Positions 35,473 to 41,780 of a stretch of 41,780 nt of DNA are shown in pieces. Source of the stretch: Lachnospiraceae bacterium RM5 (GTDB taxonomy: Bacteria > Bacillota > Clostridia > Lachnospirales > Lachnospiraceae); NCBI GenBank assembly GCA_900110975.1, contig FOFK01000012.1, positions 1 through 41,780 on the forward strand, written 5' to 3'. The notes beneath the pieces are model-generated. The model saw only the letters and a program-made list of their open reading frames with translations, was not told the origin of the DNA and did no database searches. Position 1 is the first letter of the stretch; each line of letters opens with the position of its first letter. The position numbers and the translations under genes were made by a program.

Positions 35473-36978
35473 ATGTATTGTTACAAATGTGGAAGTTTTT
35501 TAAATGGAAGCGATATGTGTAACAGCTGTGGAGCTAAAGTGCGTGTTTACAAAAAGGTGTTACAGTTATCAAATTCATATTATAATATGGGCCTTGTTAA
35601 GGCAAAAAACAGGGATTTAACAGGTGCTTCTGAATATTTAAACAGAAGCTTAAAATTAAATAAAAGAAATACGGATGCAAGAAACTTATTAGGTCTTGTT
35701 TATTTTGAGATGGGCGAAGTTGTTCAGGCTTTTAAGGAGTGGATTATCAGTGACAATCTTCAGCCTGATGATAATATTGCCACAAAATATATAAAAAAAT
35801 TACAGTCGAATCAGACAAAATTAAATACAATAAACCAGACATTAAAAAAATATAATGTGGCTCTCAATTATGCAAAAAATGGTGATGATGACGTTGCAAT
35901 CATCCAGCTTAAAAAGATATTAAATATAAACCCTCATCTTGTAAAAGGACATCTCTTACTTGCCCTTATTTACATGAAAAAAGGTAATTATGAGAGAGCT
36001 AAGAAGCCAATAACAAAGGTACTTAAGATAGATACAAATAATCCTCTGGCAAAAAGATATCTTATTGAGCTTAATACTGCAACTGAACTTAAAATTACAG
36101 ATACTAATTTAAATAAAAATAAGCAGAACGTTTTCAGGGATTATGAAAAAGAACAGATTGAAAAAGAAATAAGAAGCGGATATGACATAAATATTCCGGA
36201 TAAACAGGAAAAAACATATTTTAATTCCAATTCTTATATATTTACGATTATCAATATTTTTGTTGGTATTGCAGTCGGCGTTATTGCAACATATTTTCTT
36301 ATTATGCCTGCAAGAGTAGGGGAGATTAATGCAAAACATAATAAAGAAATGTTGAAACTTGACAGCAGGATAGAATCATTAAATAACGATAACAGGACAT
36401 TAGAGGACCAGGTAAGTTCCATCACTTCTGAGAGGGATAACTTATCCGGACAGCTTGAAAATAAAGGAACTGAAAGTTCCCAGATTCTTGGTGATTATGA
36501 TAATCTTTTAGCGGCGATGAAAGCTTTTAACAGCAAGGATTATGTTAATGCAGCAATAGATATTTCAAAGATTGTTGATGCAAACAGATCCCAGGCATTT
36601 ACAGAACTTTATCAGTCAATTCAGCCTGAGGCTTATAAGCAGGCTGCTACAGCTTACTATAATAATGGTGTGAATCAGGCAAAATCTGCCGGAAATGTAG
36701 ATAAATTAAATACTGCCATTTCAAATTTAACAGAGGTATTTAAGTATGATTATCAATCGGTTGATTATGCCACAGCCGCAAATTATTTAGGAGAAGTTTA
36801 TGAAAAGAGATATGACATTACAATAGGTGCTGATGTTGCCACAGCTGCAGCATATAAGGAAGAGGCATTAAATAATATGGCTAGTCTTATAAATAATGTA
36901 TTGTCACAGGATTCTGGTAAAAATTCAAAGGCTATTGAAAATCTGCAAAATCATATTAACTCACTTACAGCCAAGTAA
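35473..36978 (+). CDS. Zinc-ribbon, TPR and transmembrane protein
   Basis: An ATG at 35464 in the same frame overlaps the previous gene, but AAGGGA (35457-35462) fits the ATG at 35473 better, giving MYCYKCG at the N-terminus (501 aa). Residues 2-20 are a zinc ribbon (CYKCG and CNSCG). Residues about 30-200 are cytosolic TPR helices (YNMGLVKAKNRDLTGASEYL; VALNYAKNGDDDVAIIQLKK; LALIYMKKGNYERAKKPITK). A membrane helix spans about 256-278. Outside follows a coiled coil (EMLKLDSRIESLNNDNRTLE) and a second helical repeat region with Asn/Ala-rich pairs. It is positioned to connect cytosolic and wall events; the next gene, 13 bases on, is an L,D-transpeptidase. Confidence 0.82.
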   Translation: MYCYKCGSFLNGSDMCNSCGAKVRVYKKVLQLSNSYYNMGLVKAKNRDLTGASEYLNRSLKLNKRNTDARNLLGLVYFEMGEVVQAFKEWIISDNLQPDDNIATKYIKKLQSNQTKLNTINQTLKKYNVALNYAKNGDDDVAIIQLKKILNINPHLVKGHLLLALIYMKKGNYERAKKPITKVLKIDTNNPLAKRYLIELNTATELKITDTNLNKNKQNVFRDYEKEQIEKEIRSGYDINIPDKQEKTYFNSNSYIFTIINIFVGIAVGVIATYFLIMPARVGEINAKHNKEMLKLDSRIESLNNDNRTLEDQVSSITSERDNLSGQLENKGTESSQILGDYDNLLAAMKAFNSKDYVNAAIDISKIVDANRSQAFTELYQSIQPEAYKQAATAYYNNGVNQAKSAGNVDKLNTAISNLTEVFKYDYQSVDYATAANYLGEVYEKRYDITIGADVATAAAYKEEALNNMASLINNVLSQDSGKNSKAIENLQNHINSLTAK

Positions 36979-36991
36979 AGGGATTAGTTAG

Positions 36992-38392
36992 ATGAAACGG
37001 AAAGTCACATATAAAGAACGTTTAAGAAAAAAAAGATCAGATAGAATAATGGCTAAAAGAAAGAAAATAATAAAAGTTACATTGGTAGCAATCCTTATTT
37101 TAACTACATTTATTTTTGGTATCTCATTATTGATTTATAATATGATACCGGCTTTGGAACTCAGGTATAGTACCTTAAAGATTGAGGCTGGAAGCGATTT
37201 TAATGAATATTCCATGATAAAAAAAATAAAAGCCGGAAATAAAAAAGAAGTTAAGATTGATTTAGGCGGATTAAATACAAATGTTCCGGGTAAATACAAA
37301 CTTACATATACTTTTAAAGATATAGTAAGAAGTATGGAAATAAATGTAAAAGATACAAAACCTCCTGTTATAGAGTGCTATAAAGAGTATGAGGTTGAGC
37401 AGTATGGTACGGTTACCATGGCAATGCTTGTTGCAGCTGTTCATGATGTAAGTCCTACAAATATTACATTTAGTAATGGCCTTTCTGAATATACATTTAA
37501 TGAAGAGGGCGTGGAAAATCTTGAAATAATTGCAACTGATTCCTATGGAAATACAACTACAGAAGTTGTAAGTGTTAATGTCGTAGGAGAAGATGTAATG
37601 GCACCTGAAATTCATGGTGCGGATGAAATAACTGTTCCTATTAATGAAGAATTTGATATAATGAAAGGTGTAACAGTAACTGATGATAAGGATGATGCAC
37701 CAGTTTTAACTGCTGATATTGAAAAGCTTGATACATCAGTTCCGAGGGAAGTAACCATAACTTATACAGCTACTGATAAGTCAGGAAATATAAGCTATGT
37801 TAAAAGACGTGTGACAATTAGCAGAACTGTTGCAAATTATAATAATACTGATTATGAAATAACCTGGGATACAACAGGAATTATCAGTCAGCCATATTTA
37901 ATAGCCGTAAATAAAGACTGGAATACGGTAACAGTTTATACAAAGGATGAATATGATAATTATACCGTGCCATATAAGGTGTGCTTATGCAGTATTGGCG
38001 ATTCTACACCTACCGGTTATTTTATAACACTTGAGAGATACAGATGGAAAGCTCTTTATGAAAACAGTTATGGACAGTATGCCACAAGAATTACAGGACA
38101 TATTCTATTCCATTCGGTTCCGTATTATAGTGAAGAACCATCGGATTTGGAATATGATGAGTTTAATCTTCTTGGAACACCTGCAAGTCTTGGATGTGTA
38201 AGAATGTGCGTGGAAGATGTAAAATGGATATATGATAATTGTCCAAAAGGATTTCCATGTGTAATCTATAATGACCCTTCAAGCCCTGGTCCAATGGGAA
38301 AACCTGAGGCTATTAAGATAGATGTTACTAACTTTGCGAAGAGGGGCTGGGATCCAACAGATCCTGACAGTGAAAATCCGTGGCTGAATTAG
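36992..38392 (+). CDS. L,D-transpeptidase with Ig-like domains
   Basis: A 466-aa membrane protein with a strongly basic start (residues 1-26), one membrane helix (about 27-49) and an external remainder. About 55-280 contain three bacterial Ig-like domains of the DUF5011/cadherin-like type (LRYSTLKIEAGSDF; DTKPPVIECYKEYEVEQYG; VMAPEIHGADEITVPINEEF). The C-terminal YkuD domain (about 300-440) has the HILFHSVPYY His and the catalytic TPASLGCVRM with Cys402. It would form 3-3 cross-links in peptidoglycan. It differs from the enzyme at 17547 by having a short cytoplasmic part and Ig-like rather than PG_binding_4 domains. It probably belongs to the operon starting at folC. Confidence 0.9.
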   Translation: MKRKVTYKERLRKKRSDRIMAKRKKIIKVTLVAILILTTFIFGISLLIYNMIPALELRYSTLKIEAGSDFNEYSMIKKIKAGNKKEVKIDLGGLNTNVPGKYKLTYTFKDIVRSMEINVKDTKPPVIECYKEYEVEQYGTVTMAMLVAAVHDVSPTNITFSNGLSEYTFNEEGVENLEIIATDSYGNTTTEVVSVNVVGEDVMAPEIHGADEITVPINEEFDIMKGVTVTDDKDDAPVLTADIEKLDTSVPREVTITYTATDKSGNISYVKRRVTISRTVANYNNTDYEITWDTTGIISQPYLIAVNKDWNTVTVYTKDEYDNYTVPYKVCLCSIGDSTPTGYFITLERYRWKALYENSYGQYATRITGHILFHSVPYYSEEPSDLEYDEFNLLGTPASLGCVRMCVEDVKWIYDNCPKGFPCVIYNDPSSPGPMGKPEAIKIDVTNFAKRGWDPTDPDSENPWLN

Positions 38393-38541
38393 GGTAGTGG
38401 TTTTTAAATTGCATTTATCGTATTAGTCTGATTATTTTGCAACCACCACACTAGGAGTTTTGAAAAGGTTAGGAATATTAATATTGCCGAAAGGTGGATA
38501 TTGATTCAATATAAAATTTTAGTGGAAGGAGAATCTTTTTT
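38393..38541 (+). promoter_or_regulatory. guaA leader region with palindromes
   Basis: The 149-base gap contains no gene. Near its start the sequence around 38394-38452 can fold: TAGTG pairs with CACTA, and an inner TTGCA pairs with TGCAA. Further on, AATATTAATATT (38474-38485) is a perfect palindrome and ATATTGATTCAATAT (38498-38512) is palindromic around a central T, like an operator. It does not match the purine riboswitch core that I know, and I see no convincing promoter. The first bases share AGGGTAGTGGT with the loop of the 74-bp repeats at 17138. Confidence 0.45.
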
Positions 38542-40086
38542 ATGAATCAGGAAAAAGTAATTGTTATTGATTTTGGCGGACAGTACAATCAGCTTGTTGC
38601 ACGTCGTGTCAGAGAATGTAACGTATACTGCGAGATTTATTCATACAAAACAGATCTAAACAAAATTAAGGAAATGAATCCAAAGGGAATCATTCTTACA
38701 GGAGGACCAAACAGTTGCTATGAACCGGATTCTCCAACATGTGGCAAAGAGTTATTTGAGCTTGGTGTTCCCGTGCTTGGACTTTGCTATGGTGCACAGC
38801 TTATGATGCACGTACTTGGCGGAAAAGTTGAAAAAGCACCTGTAAGAGAATATGGAAAAACTTTGGTTAATGTAGATAAAAAATCAAAATTATTCTCTGA
38901 TGTAAAAGAAGAAACTATTTGCTGGATGAGTCATTTTGATTATATTAAAGAAGTTGCAGATGGATTTGATATTGTTGCTACAACAAAGGATTGTCCTGTG
39001 GCAGCAGCTGAAAATGTAAACAAAAATCTTTATGCAATTCAGTTCCACCCTGAAGTACTTCATACAGAAGAAGGTACAAAAATGTTATTTAATTTTGTAC
39101 GTAATATCTGTGGATGCGAAGGTTCATGGAAAATGGATTCTTTTGTTGAAAATCAGATAAAAGCAATTCGTGAAAAAGTTGGAGACGGAAAAGTTTTACT
39201 CGCTCTTTCCGGTGGTGTAGATTCAAGTGTAGCAGCGGTTTTATTGTCAAAAGCAATTGGAAACCAGCTCACATGCGTGTTTGTAGATCATGGTCTTCTT
39301 CGTAAAAATGAAGGTGATGAAGTTGAAGAAGTATTTGGACCAAATGGTCCTTACGAGCTTAATTTCATCAGAGTAAACGCAAAAGACAGATATTATGCAA
39401 AACTTAAAGGCGTTGAAGAACCTGAAAGAAAACGTAAGATTATAGGTGAGGAATTCATAAGAGTCTTCGAGGAAGAAGCTAAAAAGATTGGAGCGGTTGA
39501 TTTCCTTGTACAGGGAACAATTTATCCTGACGTTGTAGAAAGCGGTCTTGGTGGCGAATCAGCAGTAATTAAATCACATCACAATGTAGGAGGTCTTCCT
39601 GATTATGTTGATTTTAAAGAAATTATTGAACCACTTCGAGATTTATTTAAAGATGAAGTAAGAAAAGCAGGTCTTGAAATGGGAATTCCGGAAAACTTAG
39701 TTTTCCGTCAGCCATTCCCAGGTCCAGGCCTTGGAATAAGAATAATTGGCGAAGTAACTGAAGAAAAAGTTAAAATCGTTCAGGATGCAGATGCAATTTA
39801 CAGAGAAGAAATTGCAAAAGCCGGCCTTGATAAAACAATCGGACAGTACTTTGCAGCACTTACAAATATGCGTTCTGTAGGTGTTATGGGTGATGAAAGA
39901 ACCTATGATTACGCAGTTGCCTTAAGAGCAGTAAATACAATCGACTTCATGACAGCTGAATGTGCAGAAATACCGTTTGAAGTATTACAAAAGGTAATGA
40001 GCAGAATCATAAATGAAGTAAGAGGAGTCAACAGAGTATTTTACGATTTAACAAGTAAACCACCTGGAACAATTGAGATGGAATAA
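38542..40086 (+). CDS. guaA: GMP synthase (glutamine-hydrolysing)
   Basis: A 514-aa cytosolic enzyme converting XMP to GMP with glutamine and ATP. The N-terminal class I glutamine amidotransferase has [11 protein letters not shown], the nucleophile in GLCYGAQLM (Cys about 81) and QFHPEV (His about 169). The ATP pyrophosphatase part has the P-loop [14 protein letters not shown] (about 221-234), [23 protein letters not shown] and the C-terminal [14 protein letters not shown] (about 390-403). It ends TIEME. GGAAGGAG precedes the ATG. The 3' end of guaA is a known insertion site for mobile elements in several Firmicutes, and a mobile remnant region does start here, though the gene and terminator are intact. 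Confidence 0.97.
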   Translation: MNQEKVIVIDFGGQYNQLVARRVRECNVYCEIYSYKTDLNKIKEMNPKGIILTGGPNSCYEPDSPTCGKELFELGVPVLGLCYGAQLMMHVLGGKVEKAPVREYGKTLVNVDKKSKLFSDVKEETICWMSHFDYIKEVADGFDIVATTKDCPVAAAENVNKNLYAIQFHPEVLHTEEGTKMLFNFVRNICGCEGSWKMDSFVENQIKAIREKVGDGKVLLALSGGVDSSVAAVLLSKAIGNQLTCVFVDHGLLRKNEGDEVEEVFGPNGPYELNFIRVNAKDRYYAKLKGVEEPERKRKIIGEEFIRVFEEEAKKIGAVDFLVQGTIYPDVVESGLGGESAVIKSHHNVGGLPDYVDFKEIIEPLRDLFKDEVRKAGLEMGIPENLVFRQPFPGPGLGIRIIGEVTEEKVKIVQDADAIYREEIAKAGLDKTIGQYFAALTNMRSVGVMGDERTYDYAVALRAVNTIDFMTAECAEIPFEVLQKVMSRIINEVRGVNRVFYDLTSKPPGTIEME

Positions 40087-40093
40087 TTTTAGA

Positions 40094-40139
40094 AAGCTCG
40101 CAAAAGCCTATAAAATAGGCGGTTGCGAGCTTGTTTTTT
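40094..40139 (+). terminator. Terminator after guaA
   Basis: A 10-bp outer stem (40094-40103 with 40123-40132) encloses a second 5-bp stem (40106-40110 with 40116-40120). A run of six T at 40134-40139 follows. A strong, composite intrinsic terminator. Confidence 0.93.
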
Positions 40140-40166
40140 GTCTTGCGGTACTATTTTGGTACTAAA

Positions 40167-40316
40167 ATGAGCTGGTGTTTAAGTTGTTTTAAAATTTCTT
40201 ATTCAACTGATTTGAGGATGACATCTAAAATTGAAGATACTAAAACTGAAAGTGAAGATGAGATAGAAAAAGACCTTGAAGCAAATGAAATGTTAGATTT
40301 GGATGCTTTTTTCTAG
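40167..40316 (+). pseudogene. Short acidic gene fragment (C-terminal remnant)
   Basis: An open frame of up to 50 codons ends TSKIEDTKTESEDEIEKDLE then a tail closing LDLDAFF. The acidic tail looks like the end of a longer protein whose body is missing; no ribosome binding site supports the ATG at 40167, and the one at 40218 has only a weak GAGG just before it. I cannot name the parent protein; a mobilisation or plasmid protein is plausible from the context. Two GGTACTA direct repeats (40147-40153 and 40158-40164) precede it and could mark an old recombination site. Confidence 0.45.
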
Positions 40317-40329
40317 TGATAACAGCAAT

Positions 40330-40448
40330 GATAGCGTAATCAGGTGAAAAGATATCAAAAACGGCACCTTTGATAGCAAAGAAATGAGGAAAAATGTAGT
40401 GCTATCAAAAAGTGCCGTAAAGATATCAATATCATAATATTTGCTATC
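40330..40448. repeat. 119-bp hierarchical inverted duplication (iteron- or operator-like)
   Basis: Two inverted copies of a 48-bp module face each other across a 23-bp centre. Each module reads GATAGC, 15 bases, GATATC, 4-5 bases, CGGCAC, 4-5 bases, GATAGC. The left copy is 40330-40377 and the right copy 40401-40448, and matching elements are symmetric about 40389. A further GATAGC (40455-40460) makes an 8-bp hairpin with the last element (40441-40448 with 40455-40462). Between modules the spacer sequences are not conserved, so the signal lies in the boxes, as expected for protein-binding sites of a replication initiator, partition protein or regulator. No gene overlaps it. Confidence 0.8.
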
Positions 40449-40472
40449 AAATTAGATAGCAATAAAAAATAT

Positions 40473-40577
40473 ACTGGGTGCAGGTGCTCCTGCCAAGACG
40501 AAAATTATGTAAACGCATGAGCGTTTATATATTTTTAGGGAAAAGGTCCGACCTTTTCCGCATCTTGCAAACCCAGT
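40473..40577. ncRNA. Candidate structured RNA or oriT-like element
   Basis: An outer stem ACTGGGT (40473-40479) pairs with ACCCAGT (40571-40577). Inside are three hairpins: GCAGG/CCTGC (40480-40484 with 40489-40493, TGCT loop), an 11-bp stem with one G-U pair (40506-40516 with 40521-40531, ATGA loop), and a 9-bp stem (40539-40547 with 40551-40559, CCG loop). A closed multibranch shape of this kind is typical of a structured RNA, but could equally be DNA hairpins of a transfer origin. The middle hairpin is followed by TATATTTTT and might also terminate transcription. The strand cannot be decided. It matches no RNA family that I can name. Confidence 0.5.
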
Positions 40578-40695
40578 GAACACTACTTTTGGAAAGGATG
40601 AAGAGTAATGGGATAGATAAAAAGAAGTTGGTATGGAATTGATTTTTTGAGGTACGAAAGGGGATTTTGGTATGGCAGGTGGAAAGAGATGTAAA

Positions 40696-40715
40696 TGTCA
40701 ATATTAAAATGTACA
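40696..40715 (+). repeat. IS21-end-like sequence, left copy
   Basis: TGTCAA, 7 bases, ATGTACA. The same two blocks in the same orientation, with a 6-base gap, form the end of the IS21-type element at 41495. This copy lies just upstream of the truncated coiled-coil gene and may be a leftover element end. Confidence 0.4.
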
Positions 40716-40742
40716 TTCTTATAGTATCATTTACAGGTTTAA

Positions 40743-41492
40743 TATAAGATACTTGCTGATCTTAAGGCTACGGTTGCTAGAATTGATGTGATTAGATATG
40801 AGTGTGAGCTAAAAGAAGAAAAAGCTGAAAATAAAATGAATGAGGCGAAGAAGCTTGAAAATGTAGCCAAGAAGATTATAAGTAACGAAAAGAGAATCTA
40901 CAATGAAGCTAAAGAAAAAGGCGATAATTATATTGAAGAATGTAAAAGCAAAGCCAGGGATGAGGCAATGGCTGAGAAGAAGAGCATGATTGATAGACTC
41001 AATGACACTATTGCATCTCTTAAAGCAAAGATTGTTTCGCTTAAGAATGAGATAAGCTCGTTATTGTTCAGGAAATCCAAGTTAGAGAAAGAGGTGAACT
41101 ATTTAGATGAGATATATAATGATAAAGTCCAAGAGGCTTCTCTAATTATTGAAAGAGCGGAAATCAGAGGGGAGGAGATAATTCAGGATGCAATGGATAA
41201 GAAAGACTGCATTGGAGAGTATAGGAACCTACAGGAAGTGTTCGGGATTGTTTCTGCTGAAAAGTATTATAGAGTGAAGAAGCATTTACAAGAGACTTAT
41301 AATGAACTGAACAACCTTTGCGGAGATAGTTTTACAAAAATGTTTCCTGATGTCTTTGATATGAATAAGGATGAATTGTCGGCTTTTGGTAAATCTGAAT
41401 ATAAGAATTATGGAAGAGAGGATGTCGCAGACAAATGTGAGCTATTAGCCGCCATATGTGGAGCTTATGAGGAGATAAGGGATAAACTATAA
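40743..41492 (+). pseudogene. 5'-truncated coiled-coil gene, possibly of a mobilisation protein
   Basis: The frame is open from 40743, just after a TAA. A GTG at 40788 could open a 234-aa product, but there is no ribosome site and protein-like sequence (YKILADLKATVARIDVI) continues upstream, so the gene has probably lost its 5' part. Residues after that are a long Lys/Glu-rich coiled coil (about 130 residues; RLNDTIASLKAKIVSLKNE), then a compact helical C-terminus with a few Cys (NNLCGDSFTKMFPDVF). Such tails occur in plasmid recombination/mobilisation relaxases, but no catalytic motif remains, so this is only a guess from context. It ends three bases before the IS21-like end. An intact novel coiled-coil protein remains possible. 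Confidence 0.5.
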
Positions 41493-41494
41493 AA

Positions 41495-41780
41495 TGTCAA
41501 GACCTAATGTACAAAAAATATTATATAAAAATGTACAATTAGTCTGTTTGTTTCAAATGGTCTTTTAGTCTATATGACTTTCCTGATATTGGTACAACAT
41601 GTGCATGATGTAAAATCCTATCCATAATGGCATTTGCAACAACTGCATCATAAAATATCCCATCCCACTCATTAAAATTCATATTTGTTGTTAATATAGT
41701 ACTTTTCTTTTCATATCGCATATCTGTAAGTTGAAAAAATAGATTTGAATCTTCTTTGTCAATGGGCAGATATCCAAGCT
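41495..41780 (-). mobile_element. IS21-family insertion sequence, partial
   Basis: The element runs off the right edge. Its end starts with TGTCAA (41495) and contains two direct ATGTACA blocks 24 bp apart (41507-41513 and 41531-41537), the multiple-repeat end structure typical of IS21 relatives. istB runs leftward toward this end, so istA should lie beyond the window. Confidence 0.72.
41539..41780 (-). CDS. istB: IstB-like ATP-binding transposition helper, N-terminus outside window
   Basis: The minus-strand frame is open to the right edge and stops at 41539. The visible 80 residues begin LGYLPIDKEDSNLFFQL, the end of the AAA+ Walker B-like block (usually DELGYLP in IstB), followed by MRYEKKSTILTTNMNFNEW (sensor region) and the C-terminus ANAIMDRILHHAHVVPISG with GKSYRLK. 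This is highly characteristic of IstB, the ATPase that works with the IstA transposase of IS21 elements. The Walker A part is outside the window, so whether the gene is intact cannot be seen. Confidence 0.93.
   Translation of the reverse strand, partial: LGYLPIDKEDSNLFFQLTDMRYEKKSTILTTNMNFNEWDGIFYDAVVANAIMDRILHHAHVVPISGKSYRLKDHLKQTD

Noticed and set aside
38393-38541. Purine riboswitch before guaA
   Set aside because: The core loop sequences of the guanine/adenine aptamer are not found; the foldable part differs.
40525-40716. Minus-strand 63-aa frame in the hairpin region
   Set aside because: It runs through the palindromic stems, has low-complexity composition and no ribosome site.
40788-41492. 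Intact new gene starting at GTG 40788
   Set aside because: No ribosome binding site, and coding-like sequence continues upstream in frame to a stop at 40740-40742; truncation is more likely, though not proven.

Overview
The window looks like chromosome from a low-GC, Gram-positive anaerobe of the class Clostridia, most likely family Lachnospiraceae. The base composition is very AT-rich, ribosome binding sites are strong GGAGG types, and promoters have clear TTGACA/TATAAT boxes. There are many secreted proteins with Gram-positive signals, and a gene trio I recall as DUF5717, DUF5716 and a TPR protein lies directly before valS. Assignments rest on motifs read by eye; no database search was run.

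Layout. (1) 1-4822: an accessory block with a 5'-cut metallophosphoesterase, a secreted BspA-like/fibronectin III protein and an OLD-type ATPase-TOPRIM nuclease. (2) 4842-12703: housekeeping genes murA, metK, cca, an alpha-phosphohexomutase, a PH-domain protein, ispE and a GntR/FCD regulator. (3) 12702-15690: a membrane-anchored BMP-like binding protein and an FKBP-type foldase lipoprotein, divergently transcribed from promoters that share one palindromic -35 region, then a small orphan gene. (4) 15729-21648: a cell-surface cluster. Three monocistronic genes for related secreted proteins, two with KTGD-type sorting signals and one with a probable starch-binding module, surround an L,D-transpeptidase. 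A four-copy 74-bp intergenic tandem repeat with an internal inverted repeat lies upstream of the transpeptidase. (5) 21647-25404: a YegS/DagK-type lipid kinase, rpoD (sigma A) and rarA. (6) 25388-33959: the trio of giant beta/helical protein, degenerate Hsp70/actin-like protein and TPR protein, followed closely by valS. (7) 33995-40139: folC, an unrecorded 47-aa acidic microprotein, a zinc-ribbon/TPR membrane protein, a second L,D-transpeptidase with Ig-like domains, then guaA. (8) 40140-41780: a decayed mobile region after the guaA terminator. It contains a gene fragment, a 119-bp hierarchical inverted duplication, a roughly 105-nt multi-hairpin structure, a 5'-truncated coiled-coil gene and the end of an IS21-family element with istB.

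How it fits together. Cell-wall supply and remodelling is a recurring theme (murA, phosphohexomutase, two L,D-transpeptidases, sorted surface proteins, a foldase lipoprotein), mixed with translation (cca, valS, metK), transcription (rpoD) and genome maintenance (rarA). The best candidates for undescribed biology are the DUF5717/DUF5716/TPR trio, the palindromic array plus structured element after guaA, and the 74-bp repeats before the first L,D-transpeptidase.
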